Source: Candidatus Thorarchaeota archaeon (GTDB lineage: Archaea; Asgardarchaeota; Thorarchaeia; Thorarchaeales; Thorarchaeaceae). From it: DNA of 64,000 nt. Positions 17,379 through 25,564 of the stretch are shown here, one piece after another (position 1 is the first letter of the stretch; the number at the start of each line of letters is the position of its first letter). The translations under genes and the position numbers were made by a program. The notes below the pieces were generated by a model. The model made no database searches and was not told the DNA's origin. It worked only from the letters and a program-made list of their open reading frames with translations. The stretch spans positions 604,890 to 668,889 of the forward strand of contig SHMX01000001.1 of NCBI GenBank assembly GCA_008080745.1. Direction: 5' to 3'.

Positions 17379-18716
17379 CTAACCACCTACATCCCTATGG
17401 AAGAGGTTGAAATTACAAAATGGTATCATTTTACCATCAGGTTGGACTACATGGATACAGCATTTTCTCGCTCTCTCCAGCTGATAGTTATGACGATCCA
17501 TAAAGGCATGAACGGCAATCATCTTCACAACATTGTCACCTAAATCTGGAATTGCAATACCACATGCATCACAGAAGGCTTCAAGATTCTTTTCAGTGCC
17601 CGGAACAGCACTTGATGAGAAAAGGGTTTCAAATGCCTTCTCTTTCAAAACAGCCTCACTCACAAGGGTACGATCTCTAGCATAGTCAACGTACTCATCC
17701 ACATCAGCAATCTCCGCAAGTGGAGTATAGTCCTGGCCATCTGCAAGGAGATATGATATAGCGGTACAATGTGCATGAGGACAGGGAATAGGACGAAAAT
17801 CAGTTGTTTTGAATGTAGCATTAGTTTGCTTTTGGAGATTTTCTAAAACTTCAGAAATTGTAAGTGATCTCCTATCCTCCAACTTACTACGACCTGTAAA
17901 TACAATCGGTTGAAAATTGATTCCAAATACTTTCTCTTGAGAAAGAGCATATTGAGCCAAGCTACCAATCTCATCGTCATTCAATCCTTTGACAAGGGTC
18001 GGCACAAGTATTGTAGTCATTGATAGCTCATTACATAGTTCAACCACTCTCTTCTTTTGGGCAATCAAATCTTTTCCCCTAAGAATTCGAGAGACCTCGG
18101 GTTTGAAAGTGTCAAATTGCAGGTATATTACAGGATCCACCTTTGCTAGGTCTCGACTGAAATCCTCATCAAGTAATTTGACCCCATTGGTTGAAACTGC
18201 TACGTCTCCAATTCCTAAAGACTTTGCATATCTAATTATGTCTATCAAGTCTGGATGAAGAGTTGGTTCACCACCACTAAGTTGGAGTATTTCTGGTTGG
18301 CTTTCATAAGAAACAAAATAGTTAATCATATCCTCAATATTGCTGTACGGAACGTGTTCTCCAAAGGGACTATCCGCAAAACACACATCACATTCCAGAT
18401 TACATTTTCCAGTTATCTCAATTATTCCCACACAGCTATGTTGTTCATGATATGGACATATCCCACAATCATTTGGACATCCGTCTTGAACCGAGGAAGA
18501 CCAAACAAGAGGGCGGGTACCGGGCCTATCATAAGAACGAGACCATGCCCAATAGTCACTATCCGTAGATATTAGGCTACGAAATAGACCATGAATGGGA
18601 CAATTGCGTTCAAGATACACGTTCCCAGATTCCACCACTTCTTGAGATTCGAGCAGTTTTCCACACTCAGGACAGAGTGCATTTGAAATACTATCAGTCA
18701 AGGTAGATTCATACAA
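17379..18716 (-). CDS. Radical SAM protein of the MJ0619/tetraether-synthase type
   Basis: 445 residues. The radical SAM site is CNLECDVC (Cys 105, 109, 112), followed by LSGGEPTLHP. Before it lie two cysteine-rich zones typical of the MJ0619/Tes group: LCPECGK near residue 15 and CPNDCGICPYHEQHSC at about 80-95. The C-terminus has another Cys cluster (FCDACG) and the family-like ending CCIHVVQPDGKMIPFC. Members include the enzymes that join archaeal lipid tails into tetraethers. This one is short for a tetraether synthase and is paired with an ArsM-like methyltransferase, so its substrate may differ. The ATG at 18716 is preceded by AT-rich promoter DNA. Confidence 0.75.
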   Translation of the reverse strand: MYESTLTDSISNALCPECGKLLESQEVVESGNVYLERNCPIHGLFRSLISTDSDYWAWSRSYDRPGTRPLVWSSSVQDGCPNDCGICPYHEQHSCVGIIEITGKCNLECDVCFADSPFGEHVPYSNIEDMINYFVSYESQPEILQLSGGEPTLHPDLIDIIRYAKSLGIGDVAVSTNGVKLLDEDFSRDLAKVDPVIYLQFDTFKPEVSRILRGKDLIAQKKRVVELCNELSMTTILVPTLVKGLNDDEIGSLAQYALSQEKVFGINFQPIVFTGRSKLEDRRSLTISEVLENLQKQTNATFKTTDFRPIPCPHAHCTAISYLLADGQDYTPLAEIADVDEYVDYARDRTLVSEAVLKEKAFETLFSSSAVPGTEKNLEAFCDACGIAIPDLGDNVVKMIAVHAFMDRHNYQLERARKCCIHVVQPDGKMIPFCNFNLFHRDVGG

Positions 18717-18815
18717 TCAAAAGGGCAATATCAAATGTTTGTTCATGACATGTAAAGATAATGATATAACCTAGTTCACAGTGTTTAGAAACTAATCTAA
18801 AGGATTTGGAAACTC

Positions 18816-19661
18816 ATGATTGTATTTCTGGTTCTCCTGGTCATATTTTTTACATCTATTGCCATACTAAATGCATTCTATCAAGGAATCAAAAAACCAG
18901 ATCTCACGCCAAAAGACTACTTGAAGAGAGATACTAGAGGAGACAGAACAACCATAGTTTTTGCGGGAGATAGTATAACTCATGGGAGGATAGGAGTAAA
19001 TTACATCAATTTTCTTCCGGAATCATTGGATGAAAAAAAGTTCGATTTCATAAACGCTGGAATCAATGGCCAATTGGCTTGGAATCTTCTGCAGAGAATA
19101 GATGAGATAATTGCATGTCATCCGGATATCATCACAGTATTGATTGGAACGAATGATGCAAACGGAGCATTGACCCCAAAGAACAGGAGAAGCACAGAAA
19201 AACGGATGAATCTGCCTCAGGAGCCCGAACATGCCTTTTTCAAGTCAAGCTTATCTGAGTTTGTCGCACAACTAAAGAGGGAAACGGCTGCAAAGATTGC
19301 TCTTATCTCAATCCCAACTATTGGAGAGAGTTTAGATACACCAGAGCTAAAACAGAGTAGATCTTACAGCATCACAATCAAAGAAATTGCAGAGAAATAT
19401 GATGTGGATTATTTGCCCCTTCATGAAAAGATGGAGGCGTATTTACTAGAAAATCCTAGTCAACCCAAGTATGATTACGATAAGTCGTATTTAGAGATTG
19501 CAAAAGGAATATTCAAACGATACTTTTTACGAAAATCTTGGGACTCGATTGCACAGGATAGTGGATTTCAACTTCATGTTGACTACCTCCATCTAAATAG
19601 TAGAGGAGCGAAAATTGTATCCAGCTTAATTGGCGATTATATAGCACGTAACTCTGAATGA
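18816..19661 (+). CDS. Membrane-anchored SGNH/GDSL hydrolase
   Basis: 281 residues. An N-terminal hydrophobic helix (1-20) anchors or exports the protein. The SGNH blocks are present: GDSITHG (block I, Ser 53), NAGINGQ (block II), IGTNDANG (block III, Asn 113) and DYLHLNSRG near the C-terminus (block V, catalytic Asp and His). The likely role is an esterase or deacylase outside the membrane. It is divergent from the radical SAM gene and convergent with the sensor-like gene, whose 3' end is 13 bases away. Confidence 0.85.
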   Translation: MIVFLVLLVIFFTSIAILNAFYQGIKKPDLTPKDYLKRDTRGDRTTIVFAGDSITHGRIGVNYINFLPESLDEKKFDFINAGINGQLAWNLLQRIDEIIACHPDIITVLIGTNDANGALTPKNRRSTEKRMNLPQEPEHAFFKSSLSEFVAQLKRETAAKIALISIPTIGESLDTPELKQSRSYSITIKEIAEKYDVDYLPLHEKMEAYLLENPSQPKYDYDKSYLEIAKGIFKRYFLRKSWDSIAQDSGFQLHVDYLHLNSRGAKIVSSLIGDYIARNSE

Positions 19662-19674
19662 CTCTGATAAATCA

Positions 19675-22038
19675 TTACTCTCTGTTTTTTACCTCCGCTG
19701 TAGGTAGTACGATAGTAAAAGCTATTTCGTTCGACTCAACATCGGAAGGGGTGTCCATAGAGATTTTGCCATCCAGAAGATCTATTAAACGATGCATTAG
19801 AGCAAATTCATAACCACCCGAGGATACAGTCGTAAGATATCGTTGAAGAAGGGCCTTTCTTTGTTCAAGAGACTCTTCAGACATATCCACTTGGATTCTA
19901 ATACTCCACATATCCGATAAATCAGCATGGGGTACAACTCTAATTTTGAATTTGGTGACCAATTCCGACCTTTGGACAATCCCATCCATAAGATAGTACA
20001 AAGAGGTTGAAAAGAGATGATCACTACGTACAGAACAGTCCCCCGTAACACAATCCAGATCCAGTTCAAGAAACCTACCGGGATTAGATGATTTAAGTTG
20101 TTCAAAAGCATCTCGAATACTATTTGGAAGATTGGTGGGTTCAAAGATGCGTTTCTCTGACACATCATCGCCTATCAGCAGACGTAACACGCGTGCCATC
20201 TCATCTGCATGAGAAATTTGTCCCAAGGCTTCAGATAAACTCTCCAATCTGCTATCGCTTAGTTCTGGCGTGCCAATTATTTTTTGTATTGCATCAATTG
20301 CTAATGCGTGTGATGTTTCAATATCGTCCTTGAGTAATTGAGTATAGACACTCACGTGGGACTCGTATTGCTCCACCATACCAGCATCACGAATATAGAA
20401 ATAGGTCAGTATGAAGGGAAATATTGTAATTGCACCTCCAACGACCATCTCTGCCATCCACCAGCCAGCTGTCCACACAGAGAAATTAACTCTGAGTAGT
20501 AAAGAAACAATCCACAACGATTGAGATCCTACCGCTACCAGTTCAAATGATGCTTTGTCGCCTGATTCGGCCACAAGGAGAATAATGAAACTAATCAAAG
20601 CAAATGTGGAAATATACGCTAACGAAAGAAGAACCATTCCCCCAAAAAAGCCACTTTCAAGGATTGGAAATATCGTCAATAACCTACCTTGGATATATTC
20701 ACCAATTGCGACTAATAAAATCATGAAAATGAAACCAAAGATATGTAGAGATTTCAAAACACGAGGGGTTTTTTCAGGGGTGGAAAGGATTCGGTTTATT
20801 GCTATCGATAAAGTAATGGCTGTTATAATCCCCCCTAGAATGTAGGGAACTACACTTTCTCCAACACCATAATACAATGGTGAAAGATGTGATAGAACAA
20901 TAGCGGCTTCAAAAATACTCCAAGCAAAGAGAAGAAAGATAATAGGTGAGTGATACCACGCCGCACGAGCCCTAGTCCGTTGATAGAGAATATAGCCCAT
21001 GACTAGCGTGAAAACAACACCTCCACTATGAACCAACACAGAAATTCCTACATTTGCATAATACACCAATGGGAGCAATGATTCGACCAGATGAGAGAAT
21101 ATGAAGGGGAGAAGTGTAAGACAGATAATCGCGATTACGAGCCCATAGGCAGTCTTTCTTGATAGACCTAGATCAATGAGAAGGGGGAAACTAATTCCAA
21201 CAATTGCAAAAAGAAGAGCAGCTATTTGAAAGGTGGTAGATAACACCCAAAGTGAGGAGGGGTCGGGAAGAATGAATAACAGAATGAAAGTTCCCATTAC
21301 AAAAAAGAGATTCATTAGTAGTAAACGCAATGAATCACTATCTGAATGTCCTCTTCTCTTAGACATAAACAGGTATCCCGATACAATGAAACAAATTATG
21401 GCAGTCGATCCTAAAATATAACCAAGCGGGATTAATAGATACTCGACAGGATTGTTCAGCACTAGGAAATATCCAAGAGTATAGATTGCAATCAGTATTA
21501 TAATCGAGGAGGGAATGAATAGCCTATAACGGAGAAATGAGTTCTCTTTAGCTTCATGTACATTATACCATCCAGATCCTAAGACAAAGAACCCCAAGAT
21601 TGTCAGAACAAGTATGTTAAAGAATATCCCAAAGGGGAACACATGTCCCACTGGAAAGAATTCTAGGAAGTTGAACAAAGCTGCACCGATATGAATAAGC
21701 GAAAGAAAAGTCAGTCCTGCAAACATCAACCTGTGAGTGGGAGAAGCATCCATACGAACCCTGCCCAGTGCGGTGGCTGTAGCAACTACCGATAGAAATG
21801 CCAATACAGAGTAGTAAGCAACAGCAGATCCATGGGTTGTCCATGGAGGACTACTGAAATTAAAAATGACAAGAATGACGCTTACGACTGTCAAACCGAA
21901 TACTACTCTAAGAGCTTCACGTATCTTCAAGTCCAATTTGTTCCACCACTCTGAAAATAATGGATAATAGAATATTGAACCATCCCTATTTATGAAGTCT
22001 GGTTCATTCCAACTAGCAATTTCTGACCTATCTACCAA
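19675..22038 (-). CDS. Polytopic membrane protein with degenerate histidine-kinase-like C-terminus
   Basis: 787 residues. About 15 hydrophobic helices fill residues 35-545. The cytoplasmic end has a coiled helix region (about 550-620, with ETSHALAIDAIQKI) and a part resembling the ATPase domain of histidine kinases. An F/L-rich N-box-like helix (SLYYLMDGIVQRSE) lacks the usual Asn, the DxGxG box is not visible, and a G2-like segment (SSGGYEFALMHRLIDLLDGKI) precedes the final strand FTIVLPT. It may be a sensor that binds a ligand or partner without phosphorylating it. It overlaps the upstream gene by 11 bases if that gene ends at 22028. Confidence 0.65.
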   Translation of the reverse strand: MVDRSEIASWNEPDFINRDGSIFYYPLFSEWWNKLDLKIREALRVVFGLTVVSVILVIFNFSSPPWTTHGSAVAYYSVLAFLSVVATATALGRVRMDASPTHRLMFAGLTFLSLIHIGAALFNFLEFFPVGHVFPFGIFFNILVLTILGFFVLGSGWYNVHEAKENSFLRYRLFIPSSIIILIAIYTLGYFLVLNNPVEYLLIPLGYILGSTAIICFIVSGYLFMSKRRGHSDSDSLRLLLMNLFFVMGTFILLFILPDPSSLWVLSTTFQIAALLFAIVGISFPLLIDLGLSRKTAYGLVIAIICLTLLPFIFSHLVESLLPLVYYANVGISVLVHSGGVVFTLVMGYILYQRTRARAAWYHSPIIFLLFAWSIFEAAIVLSHLSPLYYGVGESVVPYILGGIITAITLSIAINRILSTPEKTPRVLKSLHIFGFIFMILLVAIGEYIQGRLLTIFPILESGFFGGMVLLSLAYISTFALISFIILLVAESGDKASFELVAVGSQSLWIVSLLLRVNFSVWTAGWWMAEMVVGGAITIFPFILTYFYIRDAGMVEQYESHVSVYTQLLKDDIETSHALAIDAIQKIIGTPELSDSRLESLSEALGQISHADEMARVLRLLIGDDVSEKRIFEPTNLPNSIRDAFEQLKSSNPGRFLELDLDCVTGDCSVRSDHLFSTSLYYLMDGIVQRSELVTKFKIRVVPHADLSDMWSIRIQVDMSEESLEQRKALLQRYLTTVSSGGYEFALMHRLIDLLDGKISMDTPSDVESNEIAFTIVLPTAEVKNRE

Positions 22039-22657
22039 GTTCTTTCTTCATCTGTTTTGTGCTGACATAATCAATGTGAATTGCATTGAGATCAATAAAT
22101 TGAGACCTATATTCATTGTTTTCTAATTGCAGGTAGATGTGGCTTCCATCAGGAGAAATGTCGAGTATATTGAATGAACGACGAAGCGGGGGGGGATAGT
22201 ATACAATAGAGGTGATTATACTCATTAAGACAATAACCACAATCAGTCCCTGCAGAGAGGGTATCCAATTACTTCCCAAAAAATAGGAGTTACTAAATTG
22301 AAAAATGAGAAAGATACTGGTAAAAAGCAGAACTAGAAGTAGAAAGAGAAAAATCACTCTTCTATTGTCGTCTATGGATGAGTATTCATGGGAGTCACAA
22401 GTTGGAATCTCCAGATACTTCTTTGGTATTCTGGGTGTTCCCTGTACAAATGCAGTCTTTTGAATGCCTGTAACTACCCGCTGTTCCGTATACCTTTCAG
22501 CAGGATAGAAGCGAATATCACGAGGGCGTTCATAACCAGAGGATGAAGGATTCAAAACAATATATGAAAAGGAAGTAGATTCATTGTTACAGACAGGACA
22601 GATCGGGGGATATTCTATCTTCTCAGTTGGAACTTTGAGAATATCGGTTTCATTCAT
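22028..22657 (-). CDS. Two-helix membrane protein with N-terminal zinc-ribbon half
   Basis: 209 residues from the ATG at 22657. An upstream in-frame ATG at 22717 exists, but GGAGG lies about 8 bases before 22657 and decides this start. CPVCNNEST (near residue 20) and a lone Cys-His pair (TCDSHEYSS) suggest a zinc site. Two hydrophobic helices (FLFLLLVLLFTSIFLIFQF and LIVVIVLMSIITSIV) are followed by a cytoplasmic beta-rich tail (ISPDGSHIYLQLE). It overlaps the sensor-like gene and is probably co-transcribed with it. Confidence 0.65.
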   Translation of the reverse strand: MNETDILKVPTEKIEYPPICPVCNNESTSFSYIVLNPSSSGYERPRDIRFYPAERYTEQRVVTGIQKTAFVQGTPRIPKKYLEIPTCDSHEYSSIDDNRRVIFLFLLLVLLFTSIFLIFQFSNSYFLGSNWIPSLQGLIVVIVLMSIITSIVYYPPPLRRSFNILDISPDGSHIYLQLENNEYRSQFIDLNAIHIDYVSTKQMKKELGR

Positions 22658-22738
22658 AATAAATCCTCCAAGTAGAGTATGTATCCAGATCAACTGAACA
22701 CGAATATCTTTCACCATACAAAGGGTTTATTTGTGTAT

Positions 22739-22752
22739 TTAACTATTGTTAA
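22739..22752 (+). promoter_or_regulatory. Operator-like motif TTAAC-TATT-GTTAA (msrB)
   Basis: Inverted arms TTAAC and GTTAA flank TATT. A TATA-like TTTATTTG lies just upstream, so the motif covers the expected transcription start of msrB. The same element is found before three other genes at 24339, 47467 and 63310. Confidence 0.55.
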
Positions 22753-23157
22753 ATGGTGAAAGAGATGGATAAGACGGAGAAAGATTGGAAACTCGAATTA
22801 TCGCCAGAACAATATCGGGTACTAAGACAATGTGGAACAGAACCACCATTTAGTGGAAAATATGTGCATCATAAAGAAGATGGAACCTATGTCTGTGCAG
22901 GTTGTGGAGCTGAACTGTTCTCATCAGATAAAAAATTCGAGTCAGGAAGTGGTTGGCCGAGTTTTTGGGACAAGATTTCGGAAGATAGTGTAGAGCTAAA
23001 ACGAGATACCAGTCATGGTATGATTAGAACTGAGGTTGTTTGTGCCAATTGCGGAGGACATCTTGGTCATGTATTTAGAGATGGACCAAATCCAACTGGT
23101 TTGCGTTATTGTATCAATTCTGCAGCATTGGATTTTAAATCAAAAGAGAAGAATTGA
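22753..23157 (+). CDS. msrB: Peptide methionine-(R)-S-oxide reductase
   Basis: 134 residues, full length for MsrB. Zinc-binding pairs are C48/C51 (CAGC) and C97/C100 (CANC). The core SGSGWPSFW is intact, and the catalytic cysteine is C120 in RYCINSAAL. The enzyme reduces R-methionine sulfoxide in oxidised proteins. No transmembrane or signal segment is seen, so it is cytoplasmic. The ATG at 22753 abuts an inverted-repeat operator; an ATG at 22765 is an alternative start that would leave the operator in the leader. Confidence 0.95.
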   Translation: MVKEMDKTEKDWKLELSPEQYRVLRQCGTEPPFSGKYVHHKEDGTYVCAGCGAELFSSDKKFESGSGWPSFWDKISEDSVELKRDTSHGMIRTEVVCANCGGHLGHVFRDGPNPTGLRYCINSAALDFKSKEKN

Positions 23158-23237
23158 ATGCATAAATTATTTTAATTTTAGCACCAATTTTTGAAAAGAA
23201 GGATATATCAAGAGCTGGTTCAATACACAGTTGGTTG

Positions 23238-23702
23238 ATGATGGAGCAAAGAAAGTCACTCTCTGGACTAATATGTGTGATTGCATTCATATTGTTTTGG
23301 ATTAGCGTTATATTGTACATGGGATTCATGTTTTTAGACTTCGCGTCCACATGGCCCAGTGATATGCCCGGATTACATCCTATGTTCAGTGTATTTATTC
23401 TATTCATCATGGCAGGTTTTGGGGTCTTAATGTTAGGAGGTATTATTGTTGGTTATTTCAGAGAATCCAGCGAAGTAAGACCTGATCGTCATATAACAAA
23501 AATCATTGAACCAATGTTAGAGAGTACAGGAGACTGGATGTCCTCTGGTAGAAAAGGAAAATATACTGGTTATGATATCCCACCATTCTGTGATAATTGT
23601 GGAGTGAAGCTCGATATTGGTGAGGTTGAGTGGATTGGGCCTGTTTCTTTCAAGTGCCCAAGGTGTCATGAAGAACATAGAGCCAGAAAAATTCACGTAT
23701 AA
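23238..23702 (+). CDS. Two-helix membrane protein with C-terminal zinc ribbon
   Basis: About 154 residues starting at ATG 23238 or 23241 (the TTG at 23235 is also in frame). Two hydrophobic helices (about 10-33 and 50-74) are followed by a cytoplasmic tail with FCDNCGVKLDIGEVEW and FKCPRCHEEH, a four-cysteine zinc ribbon. The same architecture occurs in the frameshifted gene at 37209-37614, whose ribbon has a matching VEW. Function unknown. Confidence 0.7.
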   Translation: MMEQRKSLSGLICVIAFILFWISVILYMGFMFLDFASTWPSDMPGLHPMFSVFILFIMAGFGVLMLGGIIVGYFRESSEVRPDRHITKIIEPMLESTGDWMSSGRKGKYTGYDIPPFCDNCGVKLDIGEVEWIGPVSFKCPRCHEEHRARKIHV

Positions 23703-23875
23703 TAGGACGTAACACAATATTGGTTCAGAAGAATAGTTCCAGATGGAGAAGATTACAAGTCTGTAGCACAAAAAGTAGATGAAATTAGAAATAGAATCGA
23801 GCTATTTACTTTCTCTCAAAAACAATATATCAAAGGAATGTCATTCATATACTTCTATAGGAGTATGTTTTGATG
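23703..23875 (+). pseudogene. Possible coding remnant after the zinc-ribbon gene
   Basis: After the double stop at 23700-23705 the same frame stays open to a TGA at 23873, encoding a protein-like stretch (for example IVPDGEDYKSVAQKVDEIRN). It has no ATG until late and no ribosome site. It could be a decayed gene or a chance open frame. Confidence 0.2.
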
Positions 23876-24256
23876 TCAACTGAAGAAGTAATGCTTGAAG
23901 AATTGCGAGAAATAAGAAAATTACTAACGCCTACTCCACCTCCGCCCCCTCCAGAGGGGGTTAAGGATGAGTTTCTTACATTTCTGAAAAAATATCAAGT
24001 TCTTGGTCTTGCCGTAGCATTCATTATGGGAATTTACCTAGGACAGCTGGTACAGTCATTGGTAAACAATTTGATTATGCCATTAGTATCAATAGCACTG
24101 AATGCTCTTGGTGGTGGTGAACCAGTTCTTTGGGAGAATATAGCAATTGGTCCTTTTACCATTGGATTATTCTTCGCAGATCTAATAACCTTCATCATTA
24201 TAGCAATTGTAATTTTCCTAATAGTGAAGTTCGCAAATAGAGTAGGTATTAAGTAG
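23873..24256 (+). CDS. mscL: Large-conductance mechanosensitive channel, MscL family
   Basis: 127 residues from the ATG at 23873 (a TTG at 23870 is in frame). AGGAG lies about 9 bases upstream. The first 30 residues form a charged helix plus a run of prolines not usual in bacterial MscL. FLKKYQVLGLAVAFIMG then begins the first pore helix, followed by LVQSLVNNLIMPLVS, which matches the family's conserved first helix and loop. A second helix (LFFADLITFIIIAIVIFLIV) closes the protein. It opens under membrane tension to release solutes. Confidence 0.85.
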   Translation: MSTEEVMLEELREIRKLLTPTPPPPPPEGVKDEFLTFLKKYQVLGLAVAFIMGIYLGQLVQSLVNNLIMPLVSIALNALGGGEPVLWENIAIGPFTIGLFFADLITFIIIAIVIFLIVKFANRVGIK

Positions 24257-24338
24257 TCCAGTTTTGGTGGCGCTGAAGCAATAGTGCCACTATCATTCTT
24301 TTCAGAACACTAGTCTTTTGCCTAAATATATAAGCAAA

Positions 24339-24354
24339 GTTATCTATTGTTAAC
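24339..24354 (+). promoter_or_regulatory. Operator-like motif, second copy
   Basis: GTTATC-TATT-GTTAAC. It directly follows a TATA box (AAATATATAAGC, 24324-24335) and precedes the small gene at 24386, in the same geometry as at msrB. Confidence 0.5.
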
Positions 24355-24385
24355 TAGAGATGCGACCACCATCAGGCAATAAGAA

Positions 24386-24616
24386 ATGCAAAATCCGGTA
24401 AATGATTGTCTTATATTGATTGACTCGTACCTAAGTCAAGAATATGTAATTAAAGGAAATCCAGATACTACTTTTCGACAGGCTGCAATTAGAACCTTGC
24501 CGAACACTATGTTGGAACTGGAAGCCTTTCATATTATAGATGTTCGCGGCCAGGACATCTCTAATAAGCCTCTTTCTCAGTATGAGGGAAAAGCAAAACT
24601 GCTCAGAATAATGTGA
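24386..24616 (+). CDS. Small hypothetical protein
   Basis: 76 residues, ATG start, no membrane segment. It is leucine/isoleucine-rich and probably globular (LILIDSYLSQEYVIKG at the N-terminus). A 13-codon frame starting MRPPSGNKK at 24360 overlaps its start and ends at 24401. Promoter and operator match those of msrB, so it may be a stress-linked protein. Family not recognised. Confidence 0.5.
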   Translation: MQNPVNDCLILIDSYLSQEYVIKGNPDTTFRQAAIRTLPNTMLELEAFHIIDVRGQDISNKPLSQYEGKAKLLRIM

Positions 24617-24656
24617 TTATTGAGAAGCTTATTTTGGTGCGATTTTTGGTTCACAA

Positions 24657-25217
24657 CTAAGGTTTAGTTCCAGGAGGGTATCTCTCAAAGAACTCTTCTG
24701 CAAGAATATCCATGATAATCTCAGCATGGTATGCACCTTCTATGAATTTGCGTTGGCGTAGAACTCCTACTTTCTTGAATCCTGCTTTTTCATATGTGCG
24801 TATCGCACGGGGATTATAGCTAAACACTCGTAGCATGAGTGAGTTTAGACCCATTATATGAAAAGCTATCCAAAGTGTTACAATTGTTGCATCAGAACCA
24901 TATCCCTTTTCCCAGTAATCAGGATTGTAGATGGAAATGCCAAACTCAGCATGTTTGCTGTCAAAACTAATGTCATGCAGACCTGCACCACCTATCAGGT
25001 TCCCGGTCTTCTTATCAGTAACTGCAAATACTATATCGCGATCTCTCCAAGGATTGAGTTTTGATGCTCGGTCCAACCATTCCTTCTCGCTTTCGCTGGA
25101 AACAGGAATCGCATCACCAAGAAATTTGCGGAGATCAAAATTGTTCCAATGTTTCATTATCTCATCTAAATCATCCAATTCGAAAGCACGAAGTGTAGTT
25201 AATTCACCATCATACAT
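24657..25217 (-). CDS. GNAT N-acetyltransferase (RimJ/RimL type)
   Basis: 186 residues, full length for the family. It opens with LTTLRAFELDDLDEIMKHW. The acetyl-CoA region reads YWEKGYGSDATIVTLWIAFH (about 105), followed by LMLRVFSYNPRAIRTYEKAGFKKVGVLRQ, the typical C-terminal RimL signature. It transfers an acetyl group to an amine, possibly a protein N-terminus or a small molecule. It stands between convergent and co-directional genes without obvious partners. Confidence 0.9.
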   Translation of the reverse strand: MYDGELTTLRAFELDDLDEIMKHWNNFDLRKFLGDAIPVSSESEKEWLDRASKLNPWRDRDIVFAVTDKKTGNLIGGAGLHDISFDSKHAEFGISIYNPDYWEKGYGSDATIVTLWIAFHIMGLNSLMLRVFSYNPRAIRTYEKAGFKKVGVLRQRKFIEGAYHAEIIMDILAEEFFERYPPGTKP

Positions 25218-25271
25218 AGTTCGAAATTTTTAGTGAGTTTGATTTAAACATATGGCCAAATGGACTGGCTA

Positions 25272-25553
25272 TCATGGGGCACGGATCATATGAAGTGATT
25301 CACCAAATTTCATAGAAATTGCCTGCTCGGGACAGGCTTCAACACATTTGTTACAGCCCATACACATGGAGGGCCAAACTGCCGTAACTTTCCAGCGTTC
25401 AGGATTCCATGGATCAGGATGGTCTTCTAGTGTTGGATGCATTAGAAACACTGCTGGGTCACAGACAAGCATACACTTTCTGCATTCGCGGGGGTCTGTA
25501 TTGCCATCCGGTCCGCATTTAGAATAATCGATTTGAATCTTAGTCTTCTTCAA
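25272..25553 (-). CDS. Small 4Fe-4S ferredoxin-like protein
   Basis: 93 residues. The C-terminal cluster is canonical (CMGCNKCVEACPE). An N-terminal group (KCGPDGNTDPRECRKCMLVCDP) carries four more cysteines with one widened gap. It likely binds two 4Fe-4S clusters and passes electrons. It starts 11 bases after the stop of the larger iron-sulphur protein and is in its operon. Confidence 0.8.
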   Translation of the reverse strand: MKKTKIQIDYSKCGPDGNTDPRECRKCMLVCDPAVFLMHPTLEDHPDPWNPERWKVTAVWPSMCMGCNKCVEACPEQAISMKFGESLHMIRAP

Positions 25554-25564
25554 TAAAATACCTC

